Positions 53,676 to 63,402 of a stretch of 64,000 nucleotides of DNA are shown here, one piece after another (position 1 is the first letter of the stretch; each line of letters starts with the position of its first letter). The stretch lies in the NCBI GenBank assembly GCA_008080745.1, contig SHMX01000003.1, forward strand, positions 220,971 through 284,970, given 5' to 3'. Origin of the DNA: Candidatus Thorarchaeota archaeon. GTDB taxonomy: Archaea > Asgardarchaeota > Thorarchaeia > Thorarchaeales > Thorarchaeaceae. Under the pieces are notes generated by a model. That model saw only the letters and a program-made list of their open reading frames with translations. It searched no databases and was not told where the DNA came from. A program made the translations under genes and the position numbers.

Positions 53676-54095
53676 TTAAACCTCCAATGCGAGCTCGAAT
53701 AGAAGAGTGCAAAAAATATCCTTAACACTGGTCTGACAGCTATACCGAAGGGCCCGCCATATTTTCATGGATTTCTCTAATTCTTTCTTCTTCTCCAATA
53801 TGGTTGCAAAACCAATCCAAGCATCTCGATTGAATCGATCGAGTTGAATAGCTCGTGAAAAGGATTTCTCAGCTTGCTCAATATCACCAATACTCAAGAA
53901 ATATTCCCCGAGATAGACAAATGTTTCAGAACTTACAGGTTGTTTTGAAATGCGTTTTTGGATTAATTTACAAAATCCAAATTGTGCTTCAGGTCTGGAG
54001 GAGTATTCTTCAAAATCGCGAATGATTGATTGGTGTTCAGAATCCCATACCGTCGAATCAAAATCGGTTGTTGAACCATCTATATCTACCGTCAT
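53676..54095 (-). CDS. Short TPR-like protein
   Basis: The 139-aa protein contains about two TPR units (YLGEYFLSIGDIEQAEKSFS and IGFATILEKKKELEKSMK) after a charged N-terminal part. It is probably a protein-binding adaptor, like the other TPR proteins in this window. ATG 54095 has AGAAGCG upstream. Confidence 0.75.
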   Translation of the reverse strand: MTVDIDGSTTDFDSTVWDSEHQSIIRDFEEYSSRPEAQFGFCKLIQKRISKQPVSSETFVYLGEYFLSIGDIEQAEKSFSRAIQLDRFNRDAWIGFATILEKKKELEKSMKIWRALRYSCQTSVKDIFCTLLFELALEV

Positions 54096-54433
54096 TCTTA
54101 CACGCTTCTGTAAATTTTCAACCTCGGGTTGATTACTATGAATGAATTGGAAAGAAACCTTTTGTGATTTGACTTTGAATGGAAACAGCGCTATGAGTCC
54201 TCCGTTACTGGTTTAGATGTCTATAATGGTAACAGAGATGTTCATCTTAAGTATCCAAGTATTACCCGGTTATAGCTATGCTATAATCGTAGTTTGATAA
54301 TCATAATTGCTAATTTGTTGCGGTATTGCGAGCTGATTTCCTAAAAACCCGATGCCTTATCCGATTTATTGACAGGGATGCTAATCTCTGTTCTTTAAGG
54401 TATTCTATTCTTTTCTCCGGGAGCTATTTACAA
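54096..54433. other. Intergenic region with one palindrome
   Basis: These 338 bases have no convincing gene. The only clear element is TTATAGC-TAT-GCTATAA at 54270-54286, two perfect 7-bp arms, which could be a terminator stem for the 7TM gene or an operator. Confidence 0.5.
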
Positions 54434-55519
54434 TCACATCTTGAGATAGGGAAATGCAATATAGACCAAGAGGGAGGCATCATATTCACTACTTGAATAT
54501 CCCGAGGATTCAAGAACAGTACCATATTTCTCAATAAACATATCCGCAAATACTTCGAGGGAACGCTTCAAAAACAAAGAAGAACGTTCTACTATAGCAG
54601 TAGCAACAATTCCGTGTTCTTCTCTTGTTGTGACCATTATCGATCTGTCTTCAGATATTACTCGAGTCAGAGGTGCCTCCGAATCTGATACCTCTTGAAC
54701 AATCAGAGAAATGGCACTTAGAGCACCTGCGAAGAGATTGGGGTCTCGTCTTCTGTCCATCTCACCGTAATGATAGAGATTCATTCCAGCAGTTGAATTC
54801 ACTTGGATGTCGTAAATATTGATAGGAAGTCTGTATACATATTCAAAATCAGAGCCCAGTGTAATTGCTATGGAAATCATCATAGATATTCTGACAAAAT
54901 CCAAGACGATAGCAATATTTTCCCCACCAATAGGTATCTCAGAAAACAAGATGGGGACGTCGTAAACAACAATTCCAAGGATATAAGCAACTGTTACTAT
55001 CATAAGAGCAATCGCCAGAACAAGACTCCGAATCTCTGGTAAGCGACGATTTGCATCAAAATAGACTTTAGAGCCATAGCCAAAAATCAAGGCTGCAAAT
55101 AGACCGAAACTTGCATGCCAAATGAAATCCACAATCACTACATTTGTAGAATCATAAACTGCCCATCCAATGAAGCCACATAGAATTGATACAATGCCTA
55201 TGGTTACTACGGCAGATGCAATTTTCCAATCTGGGCTTTCATGCCGTGTTCCTATGAAGAAGAGTCCAAATAGACCAAAAACAAAGACCCAGATTGTAAG
55301 AGTTACTCGTGGAATGAGAATTGATCCAAGGTTAAATATGTCAAACTCAGGTCCTGCAAGCATTATGTTTGCGATTCCAGCAGGAATTCCCAAAAGCGTG
55401 GCTTCCTTGAGAAAATATATCTTCCGGCCTGTACGCCGCTCTTGGATAATGAAGACTAAGGCAATCAGAGCAAAACCTATCGTTAGTCCGATGCCTACAA
55501 AGAAGAGTCCCAAGTCCAT
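54434..55519 (-). CDS. Seven-helix membrane protein with C-terminal longin/roadblock-like domain
   Basis: The 361-aa protein has about seven hydrophobic helices in residues 1-220. A soluble C-terminal domain of about 128 residues starts near NIYDIQV at 234. That domain runs GEMDRRRDPNLFAGALSAISLIVQEV, then a strand pair (ISEDRSIMVTTREEHGIVATAIV) and a long helix (FLKRSLEVFADMFIEKYG). This order is like the longin- or roadblock-type domains that accompany small GTPases in Asgard archaea. I infer a receptor or sensor that talks to a GTPase; the domain call is by eye. Confidence 0.78.
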   Translation of the reverse strand: MDLGLFFVGIGLTIGFALIALVFIIQERRTGRKIYFLKEATLLGIPAGIANIMLAGPEFDIFNLGSILIPRVTLTIWVFVFGLFGLFFIGTRHESPDWKIASAVVTIGIVSILCGFIGWAVYDSTNVVIVDFIWHASFGLFAALIFGYGSKVYFDANRRLPEIRSLVLAIALMIVTVAYILGIVVYDVPILFSEIPIGGENIAIVLDFVRISMMISIAITLGSDFEYVYRLPINIYDIQVNSTAGMNLYHYGEMDRRRDPNLFAGALSAISLIVQEVSDSEAPLTRVISEDRSIMVTTREEHGIVATAIVERSSLFLKRSLEVFADMFIEKYGTVLESSGYSSSEYDASLLVYIAFPYLKM

Positions 55520-55689
55520 TTTATAACCTCAAAAAATAATACCCGATTTGTGTCTATTAATAGTGTCGTGTATAAAGAATTTGAAAATTCAACATTTGAT
55601 TAATATGGCAAAGATTTATCCAGAAAGAAGGTTAACCATATTCAGCCCACCCCCTAGTTTCTATTTAGATGATAAGTAGCGTGATAGTA

Positions 55690-56679
55690 ATGGAAAGAAG
55701 AAAGTTATGGGCACCGATATTGTATTTCATAATAATTGGAGGGGTTGCAGCTTTTCTTATTTGGGATACCACTAATATTTTACCACCATCAGATGTATTA
55801 TTCTTTCAAGGTGCAAGAATCTCGGATATTATCTTGATTTTATTGATTCTCTCTATTCCAATCCTCATCGTAGAATACTATTTGTTTGCTATACCTGTTG
55901 CAGGTATCTTTCTGGTAGTAAACCGCGTGATTAAGGCAGCTTCTTACGAAATGAATATCATGAATATCGGTAGAGTTTTTCAGGGAAAACATATGATACG
56001 AAGGGCAGCTGCACCAGCACTATTTGCGATTGCCTCCTCGGATATGTTACGAGAATGGATATTGCAATTTGTTTTTCCAGGAATTGGATCTGTATCAGAA
56101 TTGACAGTTGGAAGTATGGAATATGCAGTCCTGTCACTTATGGGAGCTCTATTGTTCCTACCTGTATCCTTGTTCATTTTCATGCCTACGTGGTTATTGA
56201 ACGATTCAGGAATAGTCACACATTTGAAAGCGGATAAAAAGGAAATCAGACAATGTCCAGACACGCAGGGGGTAGGAAGATGGATCAGTGGGATATTTGG
56301 AGGGTATGCCTTGATTGCATTTCCACTAACAATGATGGAAACTCACGTGTTACCACACATACTAGCTGGTACATTATTCCAAGGGAGCAACCTATTGAAC
56401 GCATTATTGCTTGTCATGGGATTACCTCTTTTTGTGATGGCCTTCATCCTTCCAGTCATTATGTTTAATGAAAGATCCCAAATAAGAGTAAGAACAAAAA
56501 TGGCATCTGTTGCTAACTGGTTGGGTGCTGGTATAGTCAGACGAGAAAAGATGGAGAAAGCAAAAAGAATAGTGCGTGAAGGCATCTTAACAGAAGAGGG
56601 TGGCAGCGAAATTGTGTCAACAGCAAAGACAATAGACATAAAGAAAACCAAGAAAAAACAAAAATCCAGGAAGAAATAA
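55690..56679 (+). CDS. Multi-helix membrane protein with Lys-rich tail
   Basis: The protein (329 aa from ATG 55690) has about six hydrophobic helices, a cytoplasmic loop after residue 85 and a very basic C-terminus (KKTKKKQKSRKK). No family is recognised. The track start 55669 has no ribosome site; GTGAT precedes 55690, though spacing is short, so the start is uncertain. Confidence 0.7.
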   Translation: MERRKLWAPILYFIIIGGVAAFLIWDTTNILPPSDVLFFQGARISDIILILLILSIPILIVEYYLFAIPVAGIFLVVNRVIKAASYEMNIMNIGRVFQGKHMIRRAAAPALFAIASSDMLREWILQFVFPGIGSVSELTVGSMEYAVLSLMGALLFLPVSLFIFMPTWLLNDSGIVTHLKADKKEIRQCPDTQGVGRWISGIFGGYALIAFPLTMMETHVLPHILAGTLFQGSNLLNALLLVMGLPLFVMAFILPVIMFNERSQIRVRTKMASVANWLGAGIVRREKMEKAKRIVREGILTEEGGSEIVSTAKTIDIKKTKKKQKSRKK

Positions 56680-56745
56680 CGCAAGAATATGGTAAGTGTA
56701 TAGACCATCTTATTAGGGAGATAGGATGGTCACATCTGAATTAGC

Positions 56746-57627
56746 ATGCTGCAATTAATACTGACTGGTGTACTCTTGGGTCTAATCTTAGCTGTTATCA
56801 CTTCACTCTTCTGGAATATTGCACCAGTGTTGCAGAAAGAAGCTCTAGTAAATATGGATGAAATAGATGCTTCTGGAGCGACCAAACATACAAAGAAGCT
56901 ATTCTCTAACAAAAAGTGGACTGCTGGATTTGGTTTGTCAATCCTTGGAGGATTAACCTATTTGTTAGCAACACAAATGGCAGGGATAGTGGTTGTCCAA
57001 CCACTAATGAATGTTGGATTGATTGCGCTGGTAATTCTATCATCTCGAAAATTTGGTGAACTTATAGATACCCAAGCAATGGCAGGTATTCTTCTGATGA
57101 TTCTAACACCAGTCTTCATTGCATTTGGTGGTGTTTCTGAACCAATCATATTCACCAGTTATTTCGGAATTGTAATATTTAGTGTAATCTTGTTGTTAGG
57201 AATAGTAATTATGATTCCATTATCACACAGAGTTCCTATTCTTTGGGCACCCATTACTTCATTTTTACAGGCATTAGCATCAATATTTACGCAGTGGTTT
57301 ACCCTAGCACTATTTAGCACAAACAACCTGTTTGAGGGCTTAATTCGAGGGATTGTGCCACTCATCTTACTTGGAATCTTCACTTTTGCTGCTGGGGTTT
57401 ATGCAGTTTCAATTGGACTTCAAAAGAATCCTGCTGCAAGATTCAATGGTATTGTTGGCACCATCAGTATGTTTGCAGTTATATTCGGTGGAATAATGAT
57501 TTACTCCCAGTATATGTCACAACCAATTTTCTATGGCGCAGGTCTAATCTGTGGGGTGATAGGAGTCATTCTGCTTAGCAAATACCAAGAGATGATGGAA
57601 GATATCGACGAGGAAATCAAACAATAA
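56746..57627 (+). CDS. Ten-helix membrane protein, DMT/NIPA-like transporter
   Basis: The 293-aa protein has about nine to ten hydrophobic helices and a symmetrical plan like EamA/DMT carriers or NIPA magnesium transporters. The early NIAPVLQKEAL and later GIVVVQPLMNVG segments are in positions conserved in the NIPA group. Substrate is not known. The last 11 bases overlap the convergent phosphatase gene. Confidence 0.75.
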   Translation: MLQLILTGVLLGLILAVITSLFWNIAPVLQKEALVNMDEIDASGATKHTKKLFSNKKWTAGFGLSILGGLTYLLATQMAGIVVVQPLMNVGLIALVILSSRKFGELIDTQAMAGILLMILTPVFIAFGGVSEPIIFTSYFGIVIFSVILLLGIVIMIPLSHRVPILWAPITSFLQALASIFTQWFTLALFSTNNLFEGLIRGIVPLILLGIFTFAAGVYAVSIGLQKNPAARFNGIVGTISMFAVIFGGIMIYSQYMSQPIFYGAGLICGVIGVILLSKYQEMMEDIDEEIKQ

Positions 57628-58168
57628 TATCATGCACCACAAAATTATCTTCTACAATACCATAATCACAAAAATCCAACTGCATCCAACGTTCAAAAGC
57701 TCTGTCTAAAACATTCTGAAGTTGAGCAAAGTAGGCTGTTAGATTGATACCATGAGCGACAATCAAGATATCATCTAAGTTGGAATTGGCATAGAGTGAA
57801 TCTACATATGAGGAGACCCGGCATATCACTGAATCTAAAGATTCCCAGTCCAGAACCTGTCCTGTTTCGAATAGATTCTTTACAGCCATTCGATACTGAT
57901 CTTGTGTCATGTATGCTTCTTTTCCCCGATAGAGTTCATTTAGTTGATCTGTGGATTCCAATTCAACACCAAGTCTTTCACAGACATACTGAGCAGTATT
58001 CTTTGCCTTCTGTTCTGCTGATGAGATAATACGCACAACTGAATCAAATATTCCAGAATCAGCAACCGTTCTTGCTTGTCCATGTCCTCGTTCTGATAGA
58101 ACCCAATCAGAAACTGGAGTGTCAAAATCAAGTTTTGTTTCAGCGTGTCGAAGAAAGTAAATCTTCAA
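57617..58168 (-). CDS. Histidine phosphatase family protein
   Basis: The 183-aa protein begins with FLRHAET near residue 5 (usual RHGET), then WVLSERGHGQA, LYRGKEAYMT and VAHGINLTAYF near 140, which supply the two catalytic His and an Arg. It is a phosphoglycerate-mutase-like phosphatase; substrate is unknown. The start is TTG 58168 with GAGGT seven bases upstream. Confidence 0.88.
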   Translation of the reverse strand: MKIYFLRHAETKLDFDTPVSDWVLSERGHGQARTVADSGIFDSVVRIISSAEQKAKNTAQYVCERLGVELESTDQLNELYRGKEAYMTQDQYRMAVKNLFETGQVLDWESLDSVICRVSSYVDSLYANSNLDDILIVAHGINLTAYFAQLQNVLDRAFERWMQLDFCDYGIVEDNFVVHDIIV

Positions 58169-58180
58169 ATCTAATACCTC

Positions 58181-60868
58181 TTACTTCTCTATGATTGTTA
58201 ATCTATAAATTAGACAAAATACTAGCAAAATAATTCCAAAAGTAAAACCAATTATCAAGATCGGATAATAATGGCATAACAGGTCATTTACAAGTGGATT
58301 GCATCCGAACTCAATCTCATCATAATCGTTCCATCCATCTTCATCTGAATCAGCCAGATCGGGATATGTTCCATATCGCCATTCTTCAAGATTCGTCAAT
58401 CCATCCGAATCAAGATCCTGTTCAGAGTCATCAATGAGAGGATCGAGTCCAAAATTTACCTCCCAGCCGTCTGGGCACAAATCAAAATCAGAGTCATTCA
58501 AATGGGGGTTAGTGTTGACAATATATTCCTCATAGTTTGTCAATTCATCATTATCAAAGTCATCTGATCCATCAGTGAAATTCAGAGGGTTGAGACCGTT
58601 CATAATTTCCCATAGATCGGGGCACAAATCATAGTCAGAATCATTAGATTGAGGGTCTGTGTAGTTGCCATATTCAAAAATATTCGGAATGTTGTCTCCG
58701 TCTGGGTCATCAAAAGAATCATTGACCCCGACCAATAGGTTATTTTCCTCCTCCCATGTATCAGCCATGAAGTCATTATCAGAATCAATGGTATTGTAGA
58801 ATCTTGAAACAAATATATCGGTTCCCCAACCAATTTCAGGCAATGAATTGAATGAATAGTCAAAAGCATTGACTGTATCAAAATCGATAGATGATGTAAC
58901 TCCAGTTATGTAAATTGTCCCAGCCCTGTCAACAACGATAGAAACTGCAAAATCAATATCACTTCCCCCCAGATAACCACTAGCTAGAAGGGATTTTCCA
59001 TCACCACTAATTTGAAAGATTATACAATCTGTCAATCCATCATATACTTCACCTATTAAGGGGGTTGTAGGAAAATCATGGGACACGGAATGACCACAAA
59101 CAAAAATATCCCCATCATAAGTGGTCAAATCCTCTATCTTGTCATTATCAGAACCACCTATGTATGATAGAAACATCTTGGAATAGTACCCATTCATTTT
59201 CAGAATAAAACAGTCTTTTTTTCCATTGTAAGAAGAGCCATAACCACCAGCAACTGGCAGGTCATCCGACATGGTATACCCTCCCAAGATTACATTCCGA
59301 TCTGAATCAATGGTAATTGCGTCTCCAGAATCTCTAGACGTTCCACCCACGTAAGTTGCCATCCTGAGTGTAGCTCCATCGGGAGAAAAACTTGCAATGA
59401 AAGCATCGCCTTCACCATTGTACGTATTGTCTATTCCGAGGGCCATGGGTAAATCTACCGATGTAGTAAATCCGCAAATCGTAACTTGATTATTAGAATC
59501 CAGTGCTATAGCATTGGATTGATCTATACCAGAACCCCCAAAGAAGGTGCTAAACAGGAGATACTGGCCTGATGAATGAAACTTGGTTACAAAACAGCTG
59601 CCACTCGAATCAATCGATGAGCTATAACCCTTGTTTACGGGGAAATCTGATGATGAGGTGAATCCTGTTATATACACATTATTTTGCTCATCTACCACGA
59701 TGTCATTAGGCCAATCAACATCACTCCCACCCAGGTACGTTGAGTATACTAAACCGTTACCAGTGGCATTTATCTTCATCAAAAATCCATCCAGCTCCCC
59801 TCCGCTATGGATATTATTGTATGAATTTACCATAGGAAGATCTACTGCCTCTGTAAAACCAGTGATGTAAGCATTACCAGATGAATCAACAGCAACAGCA
59901 GTTCCAATGTCATCAGATAAACCGTTGAAACCAGCTCCCCCTGTGATGTAAGTAGAATATTCTATCCTATTGCCATCCGGATGCAGTTTGAATAAGAAGC
60001 AATCATAGTGAAATCCAACATATTTTCCTATGAAGGGGTTCTGTATCGGAAAATCATAGCTCCAAGTAAGTCCAGTAACGTAAGCATATCCCTCTTCATC
60101 GATAGTCATTCCATTTGCTTCGTCTTGCTCATCTCCACCTACAAATGTCGAATAAATCAAAGGGTCAATGATTAGATTTGAAGAGGTGTCGTATTCATCA
60201 ATGGCAAACCCATATGTATCATCAGAAAGCTGAATGTAATTACCTGAAATTTGGTTCATACCCTGATGGATATAGAGACCCTCATCAATGATTGATATTG
60301 AATCGTATCGCATCTTTACACCACCCCCAGTACATTCAACTATCTCTTGATCTTCACATTTTAATTGGATATCAGATGGATTAGCTCCAGGTTCAACAAG
60401 AAATGAGTATTTTACCCCATCAGAATTTGGCTCAAAAATGAGATCGATACCAGCCCAGAGATTATTGTAAAAGAGCTTTTTTAATGATGGAATATTATAT
60501 GTTTCAATGCGGTTTTTTGAAATATAGGTAGTTTTGATTGTGTCCGAGTCTACCATTGTAGGAAATACTGTATTGGAATTTAAAAACGAAAGGCGAAAAT
60601 CTTGGTTCATGTCAATACTTCTAATTCGGATACAACTAGATTCGAATCCAATTATGCCACCAGGTATCCTCAGGGTATAAAGAATCTCATCATTTTGTAT
60701 TTGACCAACATTTTTGGTAAAACTCTTTGATGATTGGAAATCATAAGATTGAGTTATTTCATTAGTAGGATGTAAATTGGTAGAGATTATAGATGCATAC
60801 GAGACCGTTGGAGAAAAAAGTAGACAAATAATTAGTAAGGATAAAAGAAGTGGTGTTTTCCAACGCAT
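58181..60868 (-). CDS. Large cell-surface protein with SBBP propeller and Ca-type repeats
   Basis: The 895-aa protein has a signal peptide (about residues 7-26), an N-terminal domain of about 200 residues, and then some nine SBBP-type beta-propeller repeats of about 53 residues (YVTGLTWSYDFP, YITGFTEAVDLP and so on). DxDxD thrombospondin/dockerin-like calcium repeats follow near 700-850 (DSDFDLCPDGWE), and a final membrane helix (about 868-890). It is an extracellular, membrane-anchored binding protein. It ends 13 bases before the phosphatase start and may share its transcript. Confidence 0.88.
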   Translation of the reverse strand: MRWKTPLLLSLLIICLLFSPTVSYASIISTNLHPTNEITQSYDFQSSKSFTKNVGQIQNDEILYTLRIPGGIIGFESSCIRIRSIDMNQDFRLSFLNSNTVFPTMVDSDTIKTTYISKNRIETYNIPSLKKLFYNNLWAGIDLIFEPNSDGVKYSFLVEPGANPSDIQLKCEDQEIVECTGGGVKMRYDSISIIDEGLYIHQGMNQISGNYIQLSDDTYGFAIDEYDTSSNLIIDPLIYSTFVGGDEQDEANGMTIDEEGYAYVTGLTWSYDFPIQNPFIGKYVGFHYDCFLFKLHPDGNRIEYSTYITGGAGFNGLSDDIGTAVAVDSSGNAYITGFTEAVDLPMVNSYNNIHSGGELDGFLMKINATGNGLVYSTYLGGSDVDWPNDIVVDEQNNVYITGFTSSSDFPVNKGYSSSIDSSGSCFVTKFHSSGQYLLFSTFFGGSGIDQSNAIALDSNNQVTICGFTTSVDLPMALGIDNTYNGEGDAFIASFSPDGATLRMATYVGGTSRDSGDAITIDSDRNVILGGYTMSDDLPVAGGYGSSYNGKKDCFILKMNGYYSKMFLSYIGGSDNDKIEDLTTYDGDIFVCGHSVSHDFPTTPLIGEVYDGLTDCIIFQISGDGKSLLASGYLGGSDIDFAVSIVVDRAGTIYITGVTSSIDFDTVNAFDYSFNSLPEIGWGTDIFVSRFYNTIDSDNDFMADTWEEENNLLVGVNDSFDDPDGDNIPNIFEYGNYTDPQSNDSDYDLCPDLWEIMNGLNPLNFTDGSDDFDNDELTNYEEYIVNTNPHLNDSDFDLCPDGWEVNFGLDPLIDDSEQDLDSDGLTNLEEWRYGTYPDLADSDEDGWNDYDEIEFGCNPLVNDLLCHYYPILIIGFTFGIILLVFCLIYRLTIIEK

Positions 60869-60968
60869 TGCATCATCTCCAAGACAGAATTCTCACTCTA
60901 TCAAAGATTAATGGAGAATATATAGAATCTCTGAATTGAGTATTAATTTTCGAAAAAAGAAAGGTAAA

Positions 60969-60986
60969 GAGGTGAATATTCACCTC
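60969..60986 (-). terminator. Terminator of metG
   Basis: GAGGTGA-ATAT-TCACCTC is a perfect 18-base palindrome. On the minus strand it lies 10 bases after the metG stop and runs into TTTACCTTTCTTTTTTC. Confidence 0.75.
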
Positions 60987-60995
60987 ACTAGGATA

Positions 60996-63095
60996 TTAAG
61001 CGGCTTTAGAACCGGGTGGAACACCTTCGATTGTGACGGGAAGCCATTTGCCTTTCTCATCAGCTTTTTCAACAGCAATGATCATTCCCTGGCTCTGCAC
61101 ACCAGCCAATTTTTTGGGTTCTAGATTTACCAAAAATAGTGCTGTTACTCCAGTCAATTCTTCAGGTTTGTATAGTTCCGCAAGACCGGTCACAATTTGT
61201 CTGGTCTCGGTTCCGATATCAACCTCTAGCCTTAGCAGCTTGTCAGTATTTGGAACGCGTTCACAAGTCAAAATCTTACCCGCTCGAATATCGAGTTTCT
61301 TAAAGTCTTCAAAGGACACATTAGGCATTTCAATCGATTCTCCTTTCTCAGCAGCCTCAGCAGACCTAATTCGAGTCTCAATTGACTCCTTAAGCTCTGC
61401 TAAAACTTCATCTTCTAACTTTTGGATAACTGGCATAGGTTTAGGTATCTCGGTTCCGGCTACTGGAGGATTGGTTGCCTCCGATAATGGAATGGTGTGA
61501 ATATCAGTATTCTCACCCAGCTGTTTCCATATCCGTTCAGCTACAGACGGCATGATTGGGTCAATCAATATCGTGAGAGCTTTCACAAGATAGACAGCAT
61601 TGAATAGAACATGAGCACACTTCTCTTTGTCAGAACGTATTAATTCCCAAGGCCTGTTTTCCTGAAAATACTCGTTTCCAAGAGTGGCAAGAGATAGAAT
61701 CGTATCTGTCACTTTCTTGAGTTCATACTCATTTACTCCCTCGATTACCGACTCGATGGCATTTTCAATCTGTTTTGTGATATTGGGGTCGGGTGTTCCT
61801 TCAGGAATATTGCCAAAGTTCTTCTTGGAAAAATGAAGTGCCCTATAGACGAAATTTCCAAATGTTCCAACTAACTCATTGTTGACCTTATCACGAAATG
61901 TATCCCAACTGAAGTCCAAGTCTTTGGTCTGACTGGTATAGCATACCATGTAGTATCGGAGGTAATCAGGATGAAGACCCTTGTCAAGATAGTCATCCAG
62001 AATCCATACCACATAACCACGACTACGACTAAAGTTATGCCCCTCAATCTTAACCATTCCTGAAGCCACAATGGCATAAGGAAGATTGTAATCACTTCCC
62101 TTTAGCATTGCAGGCCAGAATATACAGTGATGATACACAATATCTTGTCCGATATAATGAACAAGTCGTCCATCACCGGGTTTCCAAAACTTCTCCCATG
62201 CATCGGGTTCACCAATTTTCTGTGACCATTGTTCGGTACTTGACATATAGTGTATAGGTGCATCTACCCAGACATAGAGAGTTAGATCATCATCACCAGG
62301 GTATTCAACTCCCCAGTCGAGATCACGGGTTATGCACCAATCTTTCAGACCCTCTTTGACCCATCCAAGAGCATAATTCCGGGCGTTCTTAGTCCCATCA
62401 ACTTCAGTCAGATATCCTTTGAGAAAATCCTCAAATGCACTTAGTTTGAAGTAGTAGTGCTTTCTGGTTACAGAACGTGTAGGCGAACCACATATGGCAC
62501 AACGAGGCATAAGGAGTTCTCCAGGCTCCAGATATCTGCCACATCCTTGATCGCACTCATCACCTCTCGCATCTGCATGACAGTAAGGACATTCTCCACG
62601 TACATAACGATCGGGTAATGACCTTCCACAACTATCACAATAGGGCGAATCCAGATCTTTAGGATAGACGTAACCTTTCTCCTGAAGAACGCCTACGATT
62701 TGTTTCGTTCGTTCATGATTCTCTGGGTCATCTGTGGTGCCATAGTTATCAAATAGAATATTGAGTTTTGGAAAGGTCTCAACATAATGTTGATGAAATT
62801 TCTTATACAATTCTTCTGGACTGACGCCAGCCTTCTCAGCTGCTGTAACAATGGGAGTACCATGTGTATCCGAGCCGCATACGAAAGTGACGTCCACTCG
62901 CATTTTCCGAAGGAGTCTGACGAATACATCTGCTGGAACGTAGGTCCGCAGATGGCCAATATGCATGGGTCCACTAGCATATGGTAGTCCACATGTTACT
63001 AGAACGGGTGCGTCGGTAGGATAATTTCTTTTATTTCCGCTAAACTTAGTCACACTCCTTGAAGATATCTGTACGGGATTAGAAAGAGAAACCAC
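60996..63095 (-). CDS. metG: Methionyl-tRNA synthetase with fused tRNA-binding domain
   Basis: The 699-aa enzyme charges tRNA-Met. It has the HIGH motif in SGPMHIGHLRTY near residue 43 and zinc knuckles with CDSC, CPYC, CDQGC and CAIC at about 155-215. The catalytic KMSKS region reads NFSRSRG near 350. An EMAP/Arc1p-like tRNA-binding domain ends the protein (FKKLDIRAGKI near 590). The KMSKS replacement is unusual and is listed among the findings. The start is GTG 63095 with no clear ribosome site; a 25-residue extension precedes the core. Confidence 0.95.
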   Translation of the reverse strand: MVSLSNPVQISSRSVTKFSGNKRNYPTDAPVLVTCGLPYASGPMHIGHLRTYVPADVFVRLLRKMRVDVTFVCGSDTHGTPIVTAAEKAGVSPEELYKKFHQHYVETFPKLNILFDNYGTTDDPENHERTKQIVGVLQEKGYVYPKDLDSPYCDSCGRSLPDRYVRGECPYCHADARGDECDQGCGRYLEPGELLMPRCAICGSPTRSVTRKHYYFKLSAFEDFLKGYLTEVDGTKNARNYALGWVKEGLKDWCITRDLDWGVEYPGDDDLTLYVWVDAPIHYMSSTEQWSQKIGEPDAWEKFWKPGDGRLVHYIGQDIVYHHCIFWPAMLKGSDYNLPYAIVASGMVKIEGHNFSRSRGYVVWILDDYLDKGLHPDYLRYYMVCYTSQTKDLDFSWDTFRDKVNNELVGTFGNFVYRALHFSKKNFGNIPEGTPDPNITKQIENAIESVIEGVNEYELKKVTDTILSLATLGNEYFQENRPWELIRSDKEKCAHVLFNAVYLVKALTILIDPIMPSVAERIWKQLGENTDIHTIPLSEATNPPVAGTEIPKPMPVIQKLEDEVLAELKESIETRIRSAEAAEKGESIEMPNVSFEDFKKLDIRAGKILTCERVPNTDKLLRLEVDIGTETRQIVTGLAELYKPEELTGVTALFLVNLEPKKLAGVQSQGMIIAVEKADEKGKWLPVTIEGVPPGSKAA

Positions 63096-63402
63096 TTATT
63101 CAGTCTGTCAATGTTCTCAAATTCAGCAACAGATAAAATATTGCTTAGGTTCTCTCGGTTGATTTCTTGATGTGAAGTGGTTATGTGTTCTATGAGTTCT
63201 TGTTCCCGCCTTAGAATAGTATGCGTTTCGAGTAATTATACAGATATAACTCTAACGATAGATAGTATACAACATGTAAAAACACCACGAATTATTGCAT
63301 CTAAAGAACTTGAAAACTGGATTTGAGAACGAACGCGTACAAGTAATAGATATAGGTCACCATTTCAATCATATATTTTGTTCCGGGTTGATGAGGATGG
63401 CA
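63096..63402. other. Divergent intergenic region
   Basis: These 307 bases separate metG and the APC permease. I see no gene or RNA. A TATA-like TATATTTT near 63371 may serve the permease. Confidence 0.45.

Noticed and set aside
61033-61500. 155-aa plus-strand ORF opposite metG
   Set aside because: Antisense shadow of the tRNA-binding end of MetRS, low-complexity Ser/Leu composition.
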